Positions 7,223 through 14,119 of a stretch of 20,778 bases of DNA are shown here, one piece after another. A program made the translations under genes and the position numbers. The number at the start of each line of letters is the position of its first letter. Positions within the stretch are counted from its first letter, which is position 1. The notes below the pieces were generated by a model, which saw nothing but the letters and a program-made list of their open reading frames with translations, was not told where the DNA came from and searched no databases. Source of the DNA: CAYNFT01 sp964396535 (GTDB lineage: Bacteria > Chloroflexota > Dehalococcoidia > Dehalococcoidales > UBA2162); assembly GCA_964396535.1 (NCBI GenBank), contig CAYNFT010000029.1:1-20778 (forward strand), read 5' to 3'.

Positions 7223-7933
7223 GAAATAATCCCGTCTGTAGACATTAGAGGTGGTAACTGCGTTTGCCTGTATCAGGGTAACTACGATGAGGAGACTGTC
7301 TTCTCTGATGACCCGGTACAGGTAGTTCTGCAGTGGCAGTCGCTGGGAGCACCCAGACTGCATATAGTTGACCTTGATGGTGCTGACAGTGGCAAGCTTG
7401 GTAATCTGGATATTATTAGAGTAATGGCCGGTGCCATACTGGTGCCGACCCAATTGGGTGGTGGCATCCGCCAACTGGAAACAATAAAAGAGTTACTTCA
7501 AGCTGGTATAGAGCGTGTTATCCTGGGCACAATTGCTGTGGAAAATCCCAATCTGGTTGAGGAGGCGTGTCGCAGGTTCAGTGAGTCTCTTATCGTTAGT
7601 ATTGATACCAGGGAGGGGTGGGTTGCCACGCATGGTTGGAAACAGGAAACAAGACTGAAGGGCGTGGAATTTGCTAAGCGTATGGTGCAGCTTGGGGTAA
7701 AACGTTTCATCTATACCGACATTATTCGCGATGGCACTCTCACCGAACCTAACTTTACGGCCATCTCCGAGCTGATAACCGAGCTTAAATTGCCGATTAT
7801 TGCCGCGGGCGGAATTTCCTCAGTCCAGCACCTCAGAATGCTGAAGCAGCTTGGCGCCGAAGGTGCCATAGTAGGCAAAGCACTCTATACCGGAGACATC
7901 ATCCTGAAACAGGCGCTGGATGCTATTGGCTAA
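7220..7933 (+). CDS. hisA: HisA, ProFAR isomerase, with near-cognate start
   Basis: HisA isomerises ProFAR to PRFAR, the fourth step of histidine synthesis, and is a (beta-alpha)8 barrel. From ATA 7220 the product has 237 residues, the normal length. The catalytic aspartates are D8 (IIPSVDIRGG) and D129 (VSIDTREGW), with the conserved YTDIIRDGTL near residue 166 and phosphate-binding LGGGIR and AAGGISS loops. An ordinary gene caller would start at ATG 7424, which deletes the first two beta-alpha units including D8 and cannot be functional. The frame has no standard start upstream of that, so the gene either initiates at ATA (or ATT 7214) or has lost its start codon. The intact body favours a working gene. 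A composite repeat separates it from hisI. Confidence 0.9.
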   Translation: MEIIPSVDIRGGNCVCLYQGNYDEETVFSDDPVQVVLQWQSLGAPRLHIVDLDGADSGKLGNLDIIRVMAGAILVPTQLGGGIRQLETIKELLQAGIERVILGTIAVENPNLVEEACRRFSESLIVSIDTREGWVATHGWKQETRLKGVEFAKRMVQLGVKRFIYTDIIRDGTLTEPNFTAISELITELKLPIIAAGGISSVQHLRMLKQLGAEGAIVGKALYTGDIILKQALDAIG

Positions 7934-7986
7934 AAGGGAGAGGCAAAGAGAGGCGGAACCCCTCAGATAGCCGAAAAGGTGAGTCG

Positions 7987-8065
7987 AAGAGGGGCAAAGC
8001 CCCTCTTTAAAGAACTTTCCCCTTCCCCTTTTTAAGGGGGAGGGGGTACAGGGGATAGGGTTACC
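7987..8065 (+). repeat. Composite double-hairpin element, copy 4
   Basis: Hairpin A is at 7987-8007 (AAGAGGGGC with GCCCCTCTT, loop AAA), followed by an 11-base spacer. Hairpin B is at 8019-8046 (imperfect, CCCCTTCCCC against GGGGGAGGGGG) and the tail TACAGGGGATAGGGTTACC is at 8047-8065. A degenerate extra half hairpin lies just upstream at 7948-7964. The element sits between hisA and hisI. Confidence 0.8.
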
Positions 8066-8099
8066 AGATTAAATATAAATCAAGATAGGGGCGAGATAG

Positions 8100-8420
8100 A
8101 TGGATGAATTGAATTTTAATGAGAAAGGACTTATTCCGGCTGTTGTCCAGGATGCTGATACCGGCGAGGTGCTGATGCTGGGTTATATGAACGAGGAAGC
8201 AATCCGACGAACCATGTCCGGTGAAGATGTCTGGTTTTACAGTCGCAGCCGCCAGGAGATGTGGCATAAGGGGGAGACCTCCGGCAACTACCTCAAGGTG
8301 CGGTCAGTATGGAAAGACTGCGAAGACAATAGCCTACTGGTTAAAGCGCATCCTCTCGGCCCCACCTGCCACACCGGTAATAGAACCTGCTTCTTCCGGC
8401 AATTTACCGGGCAGGATTAA
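8100..8420 (+). CDS. hisI: Phosphoribosyl-AMP cyclohydrolase
   Basis: HisI opens the adenine ring of phosphoribosyl-AMP to give ProFAR, the substrate of HisA, so the two neighbouring genes encode consecutive steps. The 106-residue stand-alone enzyme has no fused HisE pyrophosphohydrolase domain. The family motifs are clear: MLGYMNEEAIRRT, the WFYSRSRQEMWHKGETSGN core, and the metal-binding set DCEDNSLL plus PTCHTGNRTCF. ATG 8100 is used; an AGGGGCGAG purine stretch lies upstream. An overlapping 94-residue frame (8221-8505) is only a shadow. The gene is convergent with the DUF1385 gene, 13 bases apart, with no obvious terminator between them. Confidence 0.95.
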   Translation: MDELNFNEKGLIPAVVQDADTGEVLMLGYMNEEAIRRTMSGEDVWFYSRSRQEMWHKGETSGNYLKVRSVWKDCEDNSLLVKAHPLGPTCHTGNRTCFFRQFTGQD

Positions 8421-8433
8421 AGAGGGTAAATCT

Positions 8434-9336
8434 TCAGGGGGAAGGTTGAACCTCCTCTGGTTGCTTGGTCTCTTCAGTCTCCTCAACCTCCACTACCTTC
8501 TTTAGCGCTGCCAGGGCAACTTCTATCTGACTATCGTCAGGTTCTCTCGTCGTCAATGACTGCAGCCACAGGCCGGGAGCCGTGACAGCCCTGACGAAAC
8601 CATTGTCGGTATGCCTTGAACTAAAATAGATGGCTTCATAGCTGAGGACAGCAATAACCGGGATTAAGATAATTCGTGATAGTACCATCAGCCATGTCGA
8701 GTGCAAGCCGATTATGGCAAAGACGAAGATAGATATGATTAACACCACAAATATAAAGCTGGTGCCACATCGCACGTGCGCCTTGCTGTATCCTCTGACT
8801 GCTTCTACTTCCATCGGGACACCAGCTTCATAGGCATTTACTACCTTATGCTCAGCTCCGTGATAGCCAAATGTTCGCTTGATATCGGGTAACAGCGTCA
8901 TTATCTTAAGATAGGCGATGAATATAACTACCCGGATAAGACCGTCTACCAGATTGAATGCCAGGGATGACTCAAGGTTAAGCAACCTGGTGATGAACAG
9001 GGGTGCTAGAAAGAACAGGGCAACAGCAAAGACCAGGGAACCAGCCACTGTGAGCCAGAGCAGTCCCCCTGAAATCTTTTCCCCTTCCTCTTCCAGAGCT
9101 ACGTTAGCCGAGTAGAACAGAGACTTAATACCTAGAAGCAGAGTCTCAATTAAAACAATAATACCTCGTATTAGCGGCGTCTTCCTCATCCAACCAGTAT
9201 AGAGACTGGGTAGTAGCTGTGAATCTATGGACAGTTCCCCGTTTGGACGGCGCACTGCAGTTGCTACAGTTTTCCGCCCTCGCATCATCACCCCTTCGAC
9301 AACCGCCTGCCCTCCGTAATAGAATCTCTTTTCCAC
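8434..9336 (-). CDS. DUF1385 integral membrane protein (YqhQ-like)
   Basis: This belongs to the DUF1385 family, widespread in Firmicutes and Chloroflexota and of unknown biochemical role. The family hallmarks are visible: YYGGQAVVEGVMMRG near the N-terminus, FGYHGAEHKVVNAYE with conserved histidines in the middle, and HVRCGTSF. About four or five hydrophobic segments lie between residues 80 and 240, and the C-terminal tail is acidic (EVEETEETKQPEE). I place the start at GTG 9336, with AAGGGAG 5 bases upstream. A longer frame to TTG 9375 would begin inside the terminator hairpin at 9361-9384. About 300 residues. It sits directly after rpmE, a common neighbourhood for this family. Confidence 0.88.
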   Translation of the reverse strand: MEKRFYYGGQAVVEGVMMRGRKTVATAVRRPNGELSIDSQLLPSLYTGWMRKTPLIRGIIVLIETLLLGIKSLFYSANVALEEEGEKISGGLLWLTVAGSLVFAVALFFLAPLFITRLLNLESSLAFNLVDGLIRVVIFIAYLKIMTLLPDIKRTFGYHGAEHKVVNAYEAGVPMEVEAVRGYSKAHVRCGTSFIFVVLIISIFVFAIIGLHSTWLMVLSRIILIPVIAVLSYEAIYFSSRHTDNGFVRAVTAPGLWLQSLTTREPDDSQIEVALAALKKVVEVEETEETKQPEEVQPSP

Positions 9337-9351
9337 AACAACTCCCTTATT

Positions 9352-9384
9352 AAACAAAAGGGAGCGGCTTAGCAATACCGCTCC
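9352..9384 (-). terminator. Terminator of the rplU-rpmA-rpmE operon
   Basis: On the minus strand a 7-bp GGAGCGG/CCGCTCC stem (9384-9361) with a 10-base loop is followed by CTTTTGTTT. Its position suggests partial termination before the DUF1385 gene. Confidence 0.65.
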
Positions 9385-9467
9385 TGCCTTCGCTCACTAC
9401 ACTTATACTTAATTATGCCAGAACATCACAAGGTTCTTTGCCCCGGTAAGCCTGGTTTTCTAACACC

Positions 9468-9674
9468 CTAGTCTTCTAGCTTGTAGCGCCGCTTAAATCG
9501 CTCTACTCGTCCCGCGGTATCCACCATCTTACGTTCCCCGGTGAAGAAGGGATGGCACTGGCTACAGAGCTCCACTTTCATTAGCTTCTTGGTGGCGCCA
9601 ACAGTGAAGCTGTTACCACAAGCGCAGACCACTTTGGCATCGGTATAAAACTTGGGATGAATCTTATCCTTCAT
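9468..9674 (-). CDS. rpmE: 50S ribosomal protein bL31, zinc-binding form
   Basis: A large-subunit protein at the subunit interface. The 68 residues contain four cysteines, C17, C19, C37 and C40 (VCACGNSF and LCSQCHPFF), so this is the zinc-containing (C+) type. The start MKDKIHPKF is typical. The ATG lies 5 bases after the rpmA stop, and I see no convincing ribosome site before it, which suggests translational coupling to rpmA. It ends with TAG in a region that leads to the terminator at 9352-9384. Confidence 0.96.
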   Translation of the reverse strand: MKDKIHPKFYTDAKVVCACGNSFTVGATKKLMKVELCSQCHPFFTGERKMVDTAGRVERFKRRYKLED

Positions 9675-9679
9675 ATCAT

Positions 9680-9934
9680 TTAGTTAGCGTAAACGCTGAC
9701 CTTCCTTCTGTTTTTATTGGCAGGTTCAAATTTAACAATACCGTCAACCAGAGCAAAGAGGGTGTAGTCCCTGCCTAGACCCACATTGTTGCCAGGATAA
9801 ATGCGGGTGCCACGCTGCCGAACCAGTATAGTTCCAGCATTGACAGTATCTCCAGCGTATCTTTTAACGCCGAGCCGCTTTGATTGACTATCCCGGCCGT
9901 TCTTAGTACGACCGCCTCCCTTTTTATGTGCCAC
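9680..9934 (-). CDS. rpmA: 50S ribosomal protein bL27
   Basis: bL27 reaches toward the peptidyl-transferase centre with its N-terminus. The 84 residues begin MAHKKGGGRTKNGRDS, the standard form with no Firmicutes-type cleaved N-terminal extension. The start is GTG 9934, with AGAGGTGA 6 bases upstream. The start lies inside the end of rplU (11-base overlap), so the two are translationally coupled. Confidence 0.97.
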   Translation of the reverse strand: MAHKKGGGRTKNGRDSQSKRLGVKRYAGDTVNAGTILVRQRGTRIYPGNNVGLGRDYTLFALVDGIVKFEPANKNRRKVSVYAN

Positions 9935-10307
9935 TTTCAGTCACCTCTTTTTTACGCCGGCGAACCTTCTTGGCTGGCTCGCCTTGCGTAGCCTCCGGCT
10001 CAATTATCTTATCTATAGCCAGCCTGGTATAAGGTTGACGGTGCCCAGTCTTCTTGCGGTAACGCACCTTGGGCTTATACTTAAAAACGATGACCTTCTT
10101 GCCTTTGCCTTCCCCCTGCGAGGTAGCCATCACCTTCGCCCCGTCAACGGTGGGAGTGCCCACAGTTACCTTATCGTCGTTGGCAATGAGTAATACCCTG
10201 TCCAGCTCGACGGTATTACCCTCAGCCACACCCATACGGTCTACATCTATAACCTGGCCAGAGCTTACCTTATACTGTTTGCCACCGGTTTCGATAATAG
10301 CGTAAAT
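9924..10307 (-). CDS. rplU: 50S ribosomal protein bL21 with near-cognate (ATT/ATA) start
   Basis: bL21 is an early-assembling 23S rRNA-binding protein. The conserved N-terminus, YAIIETGGKQYKVSSGQ, lies upstream of the first ATG (10235), so starting there would remove 24 essential residues. In the frame, going upstream, the codons are TAC, ATT (10307-10305), AAG, ATA (10313-10311), GAG, AGG and then TAG (10322-10320). No ATG, GTG or TTG is available. GAGGGAG at 10320-10314 is 6 bases from ATT, so I choose ATT; ATA would give an M-KIYAIIE start but would touch the ribosome site. The product has about 127 residues, including a basic C-terminal tail (KKVRRRKKE) beyond the usual ~103. First gene of the rplU-rpmA-rpmE operon. 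Confidence 0.9.
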   Translation of the reverse strand: MYAIIETGGKQYKVSSGQVIDVDRMGVAEGNTVELDRVLLIANDDKVTVGTPTVDGAKVMATSQGEGKGKKVIVFKYKPKVRYRKKTGHRQPYTRLAIDKIIEPEATQGEPAKKVRRRKKEVTESGT

Positions 10308-10320
10308 CTTTATCTCCCTC
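10305..10320 (-). promoter_or_regulatory. rplU ribosome-binding site and near-cognate start
   Basis: On the minus strand GAGGGAG (10320-10314) is followed by ATAAAG and then ATT (10307-10305). An in-frame TAG at 10322-10320 rules out any earlier start. Confidence 0.7.
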
Positions 10321-10397
10321 TACAAGCTGACCAAAACTTGCCTTATCCCAATTGTCGTCATATATATAATATCACAGACTTTAGCCCAGAACAAAAA

Positions 10398-10427
10398 ATT
10401 CTACCAGTTGCTACTGCCGGGTGTCAA
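10398..10427 (-). promoter_or_regulatory. Promoter of the rplU operon
   Basis: On the minus strand, TTGACA (10427-10422, perfect -35), an 18-base spacer and TAGAAT (10403-10398, one change from TATAAT). It predicts a leader of roughly 80 bases before rplU, long enough for regulation, but I recognise no specific L21 leader structure. Confidence 0.75.
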
Positions 10428-10463
10428 GCATAAGGTAATAAGATCATAAAAAGTCTTAATCTT

Positions 10464-10506
10464 GAATAGAAAGAAGGGGACGCTGCCTCTGGCAGCATCC
10501 CCTTCT
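10464..10506 (-). terminator. Terminator of the betaine transporter operon
   Basis: In the minus-strand transcript, AGAAGGGGATGCTGCC pairs with GGCAGCGTCCCCTTCT. This is a 16-bp stem with a single U-G wobble and an AGA loop, followed by TTCTATTC. The wobble only works on the minus strand, which fixes its direction. It lies 9 bases after the proX stop. Confidence 0.8.
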
Positions 10507-10515
10507 AAGTTGAGA

Positions 10516-11571
10516 CTATGGTATGGCTCCGTAGCCGTCTAAGGCCTCTTTTATCTTGTTGTAGGCATTAGTGGTGACCCAGGTCTTCCAGATACTGTCG
10601 TATTCTCTCAGGTACCAGACAGCCACGGTCTCCCAGTCGCCGCCTACTTCGTTTCCCAGAGCCCAGGCTGCCGCCTTGTTGCACCGCTCCAGACCCAGCT
10701 GGTATTTCTCCAGCATGGTTACCACGTCGGGTGCCTTGTCGCGAAGGCCTTTATGAATAATTTTGGGGAGAGGGACACTCTCATAGGCACAAGCTTCATC
10801 GAGTGGCCGAAGGCTTTCATCTGTAAGGGCGTCTTGAATATTCGCCCAGACATCCGGGTCGTACTCGGGCTCTTCCAGGATATACCAGTCGTACATACCC
10901 ATGATTGCGGTCGGTGCCCAGTAGTAGCCGAAAATAGGTTCATGCTTCTTCTGAGCGGCGGTCAGGGCTGCCTCTAGCGAGCCAGAAGCACCGGTATCAA
11001 GGACGTTATAGTAGTCGGTCAGCCCGTAGGCCTCCATCTTTAGCTTGTTTATTTCGGTGCATTCCCAGCCAATCAGGCTGTTATAGAAGACCCCCTTGGT
11101 GGGGTCTGCCGGGTCCTCGAATAGCTCCCAGTGGTCCTTCATGTCCTCGACAGTGTTGATGTTGTACTCCTCGTGTACCCATTGAGGTATAATGAAGAAC
11201 TGGGGACCACCTTCCACGCTCATCCCCAGGCTCTCAAGTTCCCCATCTTCCGCATAAACATGCTCGTCATACCAATCGGGCGTGTTCTGCGGCCAGCCCT
11301 CCAGGTGCGCGTCGAGTTCGCCTTTGGGCATACTCACTAAATAAACTGACGTGGTGGTCACCACCTGCTCTACTGGATAACCGTAGCCCTCTTCGATGAT
11401 GAATTTAGCGACGGCGTTGGTTATCCAGAGGGACTCCCACTGGGCATCAATTAACTTGATGGTGGGCTTCTCCTCCTCCTCACCTGCACAACCCGCAACC
11501 AGTGTAGACATCATCACCAGCGCGGTGAACAGTAACAACCAGTACTTCCACCGGAACTTCTTGATATACAT
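10516..11571 (-). CDS. proX: Glycine betaine/proline ABC transporter, substrate-binding lipoprotein
   Basis: An OpuAC/ProX-type binding protein that captures betaine-like compatible solutes outside the membrane for the ProV-ProW importer. The 351 residues start with a lipoprotein signal: basic KKFRWK, a hydrophobic stretch, and lipobox LVAGC with the modified Cys at residue 28, followed by an acidic linker (AGEEEEK). The mature part opens with the family-typical LIDAQWESLWITNAVAKFI and has GELDAHLEGWPQN and FGYYWAPTAIMG, aromatic-rich segments of the kind that form the quaternary-amine cage. ATG 11571 has a strong GGAGGTGA about 9 bases upstream. Last gene of the operon, 179 bases after proW, with a stem-loop in the gap. 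The exact ligand (betaine, proline betaine, choline, carnitine) cannot be read from the sequence. Confidence 0.9.
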   Translation of the reverse strand: MYIKKFRWKYWLLLFTALVMMSTLVAGCAGEEEEKPTIKLIDAQWESLWITNAVAKFIIEEGYGYPVEQVVTTTSVYLVSMPKGELDAHLEGWPQNTPDWYDEHVYAEDGELESLGMSVEGGPQFFIIPQWVHEEYNINTVEDMKDHWELFEDPADPTKGVFYNSLIGWECTEINKLKMEAYGLTDYYNVLDTGASGSLEAALTAAQKKHEPIFGYYWAPTAIMGMYDWYILEEPEYDPDVWANIQDALTDESLRPLDEACAYESVPLPKIIHKGLRDKAPDVVTMLEKYQLGLERCNKAAAWALGNEVGGDWETVAVWYLREYDSIWKTWVTTNAYNKIKEALDGYGAIP

Positions 11572-11715
11572 ATTAATAAGTCACCTCCTATTTCTCCAAG
11601 CTTGTTTTATCCTCACAGACGGTATCTTTACCGCCGGTGACAGGCATTCTATTATTAATCCTATCGTTTCACCCCCTTTCGTTTCTATTCTCAGAGGCGG
11701 AAAACGCCCCATGTA

Positions 11716-11742
11716 CTGGCGTTGCTCCTGCGGCAACGCCAG
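11716..11742 (-). other. Intercistronic stem-loop between proW and proX
   Basis: A 10-bp perfect GC-rich inverted repeat (CTGGCGTTGC with GCAACGCCAG) with a 7-base loop lies just after the proW stop. No T tract follows in the transcript, so it is more likely to protect or process mRNA than to terminate it. It may raise proX mRNA relative to the upstream genes. Confidence 0.5.
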
Positions 11743-11750
11743 GGTTACCC

Positions 11751-12827
11751 TTACGTGGTTCGCCGGGTTTCTGGTCTCCTGGCAAAGCCCTGACTGATGC
11801 GGTCCAGGATGATAGCCATGAAGACGATACTGATGCCGCCGAGGAATCCCCTGCCTACTTCTACTCGGCTGATACCGTAAAGGACTTCTACTCCCAGACC
11901 ACTGGCGCCTATCATGGAGGCAATGACCACCATTGCCAGGGCCATCATCACTGTCTGGTTGAGTCCGGCCAGAATGGTGGGCAGTGCCAGGGGAACCTGG
12001 ACCTTGGTCAGCAGTTGCCAGGCTGTGGCGCCAAAGGCGCGGCCCGCCTCTACCACTGAGGCGTCTACCTGCCTTATGCCCAGACTGGTGAGGCGGATGA
12101 TGGGCGGGATAGCATAGATACAGGTAGCCATCACTGCTGGCGTCGGACCCAGTCCGAAGAGCATCAGTGCCGGAATAAGATAGACGAAGCTGGGCATGGT
12201 CTGCATCATGTCCAGCATCGGCCGCAGAATCCCGTCAAATCGTTTGCTCTTGGCAGAAATAATCCCCAGGGGGAGTCCGAAGACTATGCAAATCAGCGAT
12301 GATGTGAGCGTGATGGCTAAAGTCATCGAACCCAAATCAATCAATCCAAAAACACACATCAGGCCTAATAAAGTCGCAGCTATCCCGGCAAACTTGGCGC
12401 CTACCGTCTGCCAGGCAAGTAGTCCCGTTATGAGGATAATTGACCACCAGGGGAGCCAGAGGAAAAAATCCTCCAGCGGGCCCAAAATGCCTCGTAGCAC
12501 TATAAGATTGATGGCGGAGAAAAAGGGGTCGCAGTTGACCACTATCCAGTCCACCACCATATCAATGAACTTGATTATCTCCCATCCGAAAGCCCAATCC
12601 TTGGGGAAATCGATGGCTACCCCGGGTTCCAGGGCTTTCCCGGTTTCCACATCAACTGGCACATTGTTGTAGAGGACGAGAGTGACTGCCATGAGGATGG
12701 CAAATATTACCACGCCAAGTGTGATTTTTGCTGCCGTTGATAACTTGGGGAGCCTGCCGTTGCCAGTCAGGCGCTGCCAAATCGTTCGGTGTACAACCGA
12801 AGTCTCTTTAGCTACATCTTTTTGCAC
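11751..12827 (-). CDS. proW: Glycine betaine/proline ABC transporter permease
   Basis: The inner-membrane permease of the importer, 358 residues. An N-terminal cytoplasmic stretch (about 1-32) is followed by a first helix (around 34-54), an extracytoplasmic loop, several closely spaced helices, and the binding-protein-dependent transport domain. The EAA loop that docks to the ATPase is EAGRAFGATAWQLLTKVQVPLALPTI. The segments GLPLGIISAKSK, LDMMQTMPSFVYLIPA and MIGASGLGVEVL are typical of ProW/OpuAB. The start is GTG 12827. An in-frame TAA lies two codons upstream, so no earlier start exists; the nearest ribosome site, GAGGT, is about 11 bases away and a bit far. It follows proV by 47 bases. 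Confidence 0.92.
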   Translation of the reverse strand: MQKDVAKETSVVHRTIWQRLTGNGRLPKLSTAAKITLGVVIFAILMAVTLVLYNNVPVDVETGKALEPGVAIDFPKDWAFGWEIIKFIDMVVDWIVVNCDPFFSAINLIVLRGILGPLEDFFLWLPWWSIILITGLLAWQTVGAKFAGIAATLLGLMCVFGLIDLGSMTLAITLTSSLICIVFGLPLGIISAKSKRFDGILRPMLDMMQTMPSFVYLIPALMLFGLGPTPAVMATCIYAIPPIIRLTSLGIRQVDASVVEAGRAFGATAWQLLTKVQVPLALPTILAGLNQTVMMALAMVVIASMIGASGLGVEVLYGISRVEVGRGFLGGISIVFMAIILDRISQGFARRPETRRTT

Positions 12828-12874
12828 TGGTTACCAATACCTCAAAAAAAACCTTATCGAATGATTTCTCCGTT

Positions 12875-14119
12875 TCACGCCACGGATTTGCTACTGTTCG
12901 CCGCATTATTTTCGTCACCGTTCCCATTGCCTGATTGCATAGCATTGATTAGTGCTAACCTGGTAACTACTCCAAGCAAGCGCTGCTCCTCATCCAGTAC
13001 AGCTACTGGTATATTCCCCTCGGCAACCAAGGGCAGGACCTGTTCCGCTGGAGTATCTGGAGAAGTGGAGGGAAATTCGTTTCGGACGACATCCTCTACC
13101 TTCGTAGGTCCCTTGCGGTCAGCAGAGATAGCTTCTTTCATGGTTACGATACCTTTGAGTCGATTAAAGGGGCCAACGATGAAGGCGACCGGAGTTCGCT
13201 TGTCTGCCATTTCCCTAATGCATGCCTCAATATCCTGATTACTTCGAACTACAGCAAGTGGTTCCTCCATAATGCTTGCCACCGGTATGACCTGTCCTCG
13301 AGGCACATCTTTAACAAATTCACTTACATAGTCATCCGCTGGCACAGAGACTATTTCTTGCGAAGTGCCAATCTGTACAATTACCCCATCCTTCATAATG
13401 GCAATACGGTCACCTAGCTTCAGCGCCTCAAGAAGGTCATGAGTTATAAAGACGACCGTCTTTTTCATTGCGGAGCGTAAGTTAATAAACTCGTCCTGCA
13501 TCTGGCGGCGAATGAGCGGATCCAGAGCACTGAAGGGCTCGTCCATGAGAACGATTTCAGACTCCACGGCAAGAGCCCGAGCTAATCCAACTCTCTGCTG
13601 CATACCACCGCTGAGCTCATGTATCCGGCTCTTTTCCCAGCCCTTCAGCCCTACTAGCTCTAAAGCTTGGTCTACCTTTTCCTGTCTTTCCCTGCCATGC
13701 TCTCCCCGGACTTCCAAGCCAAAGGTAACGTTATCCTGTACTGTACGGTGGGGGAGCAGCCCGAAGTTTTGAAACACCATGCTAAGCTTGTGGCGACGTA
13801 GCTCCCGGAGCTCAACATCGTTCATCTTGGCAACATCTATACCATCAACCAGTATCGTGCCCTTGGTCGGTTCAATAAGTCGGTTGATACAGCGGACAAG
13901 GGTTGACTTTCCACTACCAGATAGCCCCATCACCACGAATATCTCGTTTTCATGCACCTCAAAGGAGACATCCTTTACCGCTATGACATGCCCGGTCTGC
14001 TCCAGTATTGCTTGTTTGTCCATACCATTATCGGCCAGAGCAAATACACTTTCAGGATTAGGTCCGAAGACCTTCCACACGTTTTGGCACAAAATACCTA
14101 CTTCTTCTTTTTGAGACAT
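12875..14119 (-). CDS. proV: Glycine betaine/proline ABC transporter ATPase with CBS pair
   Basis: The ATP-hydrolysing subunit of the osmoprotectant importer, 414 residues, close to ProV/OpuAA length. Walker A is GLSGSGKS (residues 65-72), the Q-loop is VFQNFGLLPH, the signature is LSGGMQQR (169-176), Walker B is IVLMDEP (189-195) and the switch histidine is H227 (FITHD). After residue about 270 come two CBS motifs (VIPVASIMEEPLAVV and onward; VEDVVRNEFPSTSPDTPAEQVL and onward). In OpuA such domains sense ionic strength. The last ~20 residues are Asn/Gly/Ser-rich and probably disordered. The start is ATG 14119 with AGGATT shortly upstream. First gene of proV-proW-proX. Confidence 0.95.
   Translation of the reverse strand: MSQKEEVGILCQNVWKVFGPNPESVFALADNGMDKQAILEQTGHVIAVKDVSFEVHENEIFVVMGLSGSGKSTLVRCINRLIEPTKGTILVDGIDVAKMNDVELRELRRHKLSMVFQNFGLLPHRTVQDNVTFGLEVRGEHGRERQEKVDQALELVGLKGWEKSRIHELSGGMQQRVGLARALAVESEIVLMDEPFSALDPLIRRQMQDEFINLRSAMKKTVVFITHDLLEALKLGDRIAIMKDGVIVQIGTSQEIVSVPADDYVSEFVKDVPRGQVIPVASIMEEPLAVVRSNQDIEACIREMADKRTPVAFIVGPFNRLKGIVTMKEAISADRKGPTKVEDVVRNEFPSTSPDTPAEQVLPLVAEGNIPVAVLDEEQRLLGVVTRLALINAMQSGNGNGDENNAANSSKSVA

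Noticed and set aside
9337..9375. Longer start (TTG 9375) for the DUF1385 protein
   Set aside because: It would lie within the terminator hairpin of the ribosomal operon, and GTG 9336 has a good ribosome site at the right distance.
9666..9683. A 15-base match (AAATGATATGAAGGA) around the starts of rpmE and the 18028 gene, considered as a shared control site
   Set aside because: Most of it encodes the Met-Lys-Asp/Glu-Lys starts of both proteins, and there is no flanking similarity; it is probably chance.
11637..12672. Several 60-160-residue plus-strand frames opposite proW and proX
   Set aside because: They lie entirely antisense to well-supported transporter genes and show no family motifs or ribosome sites.
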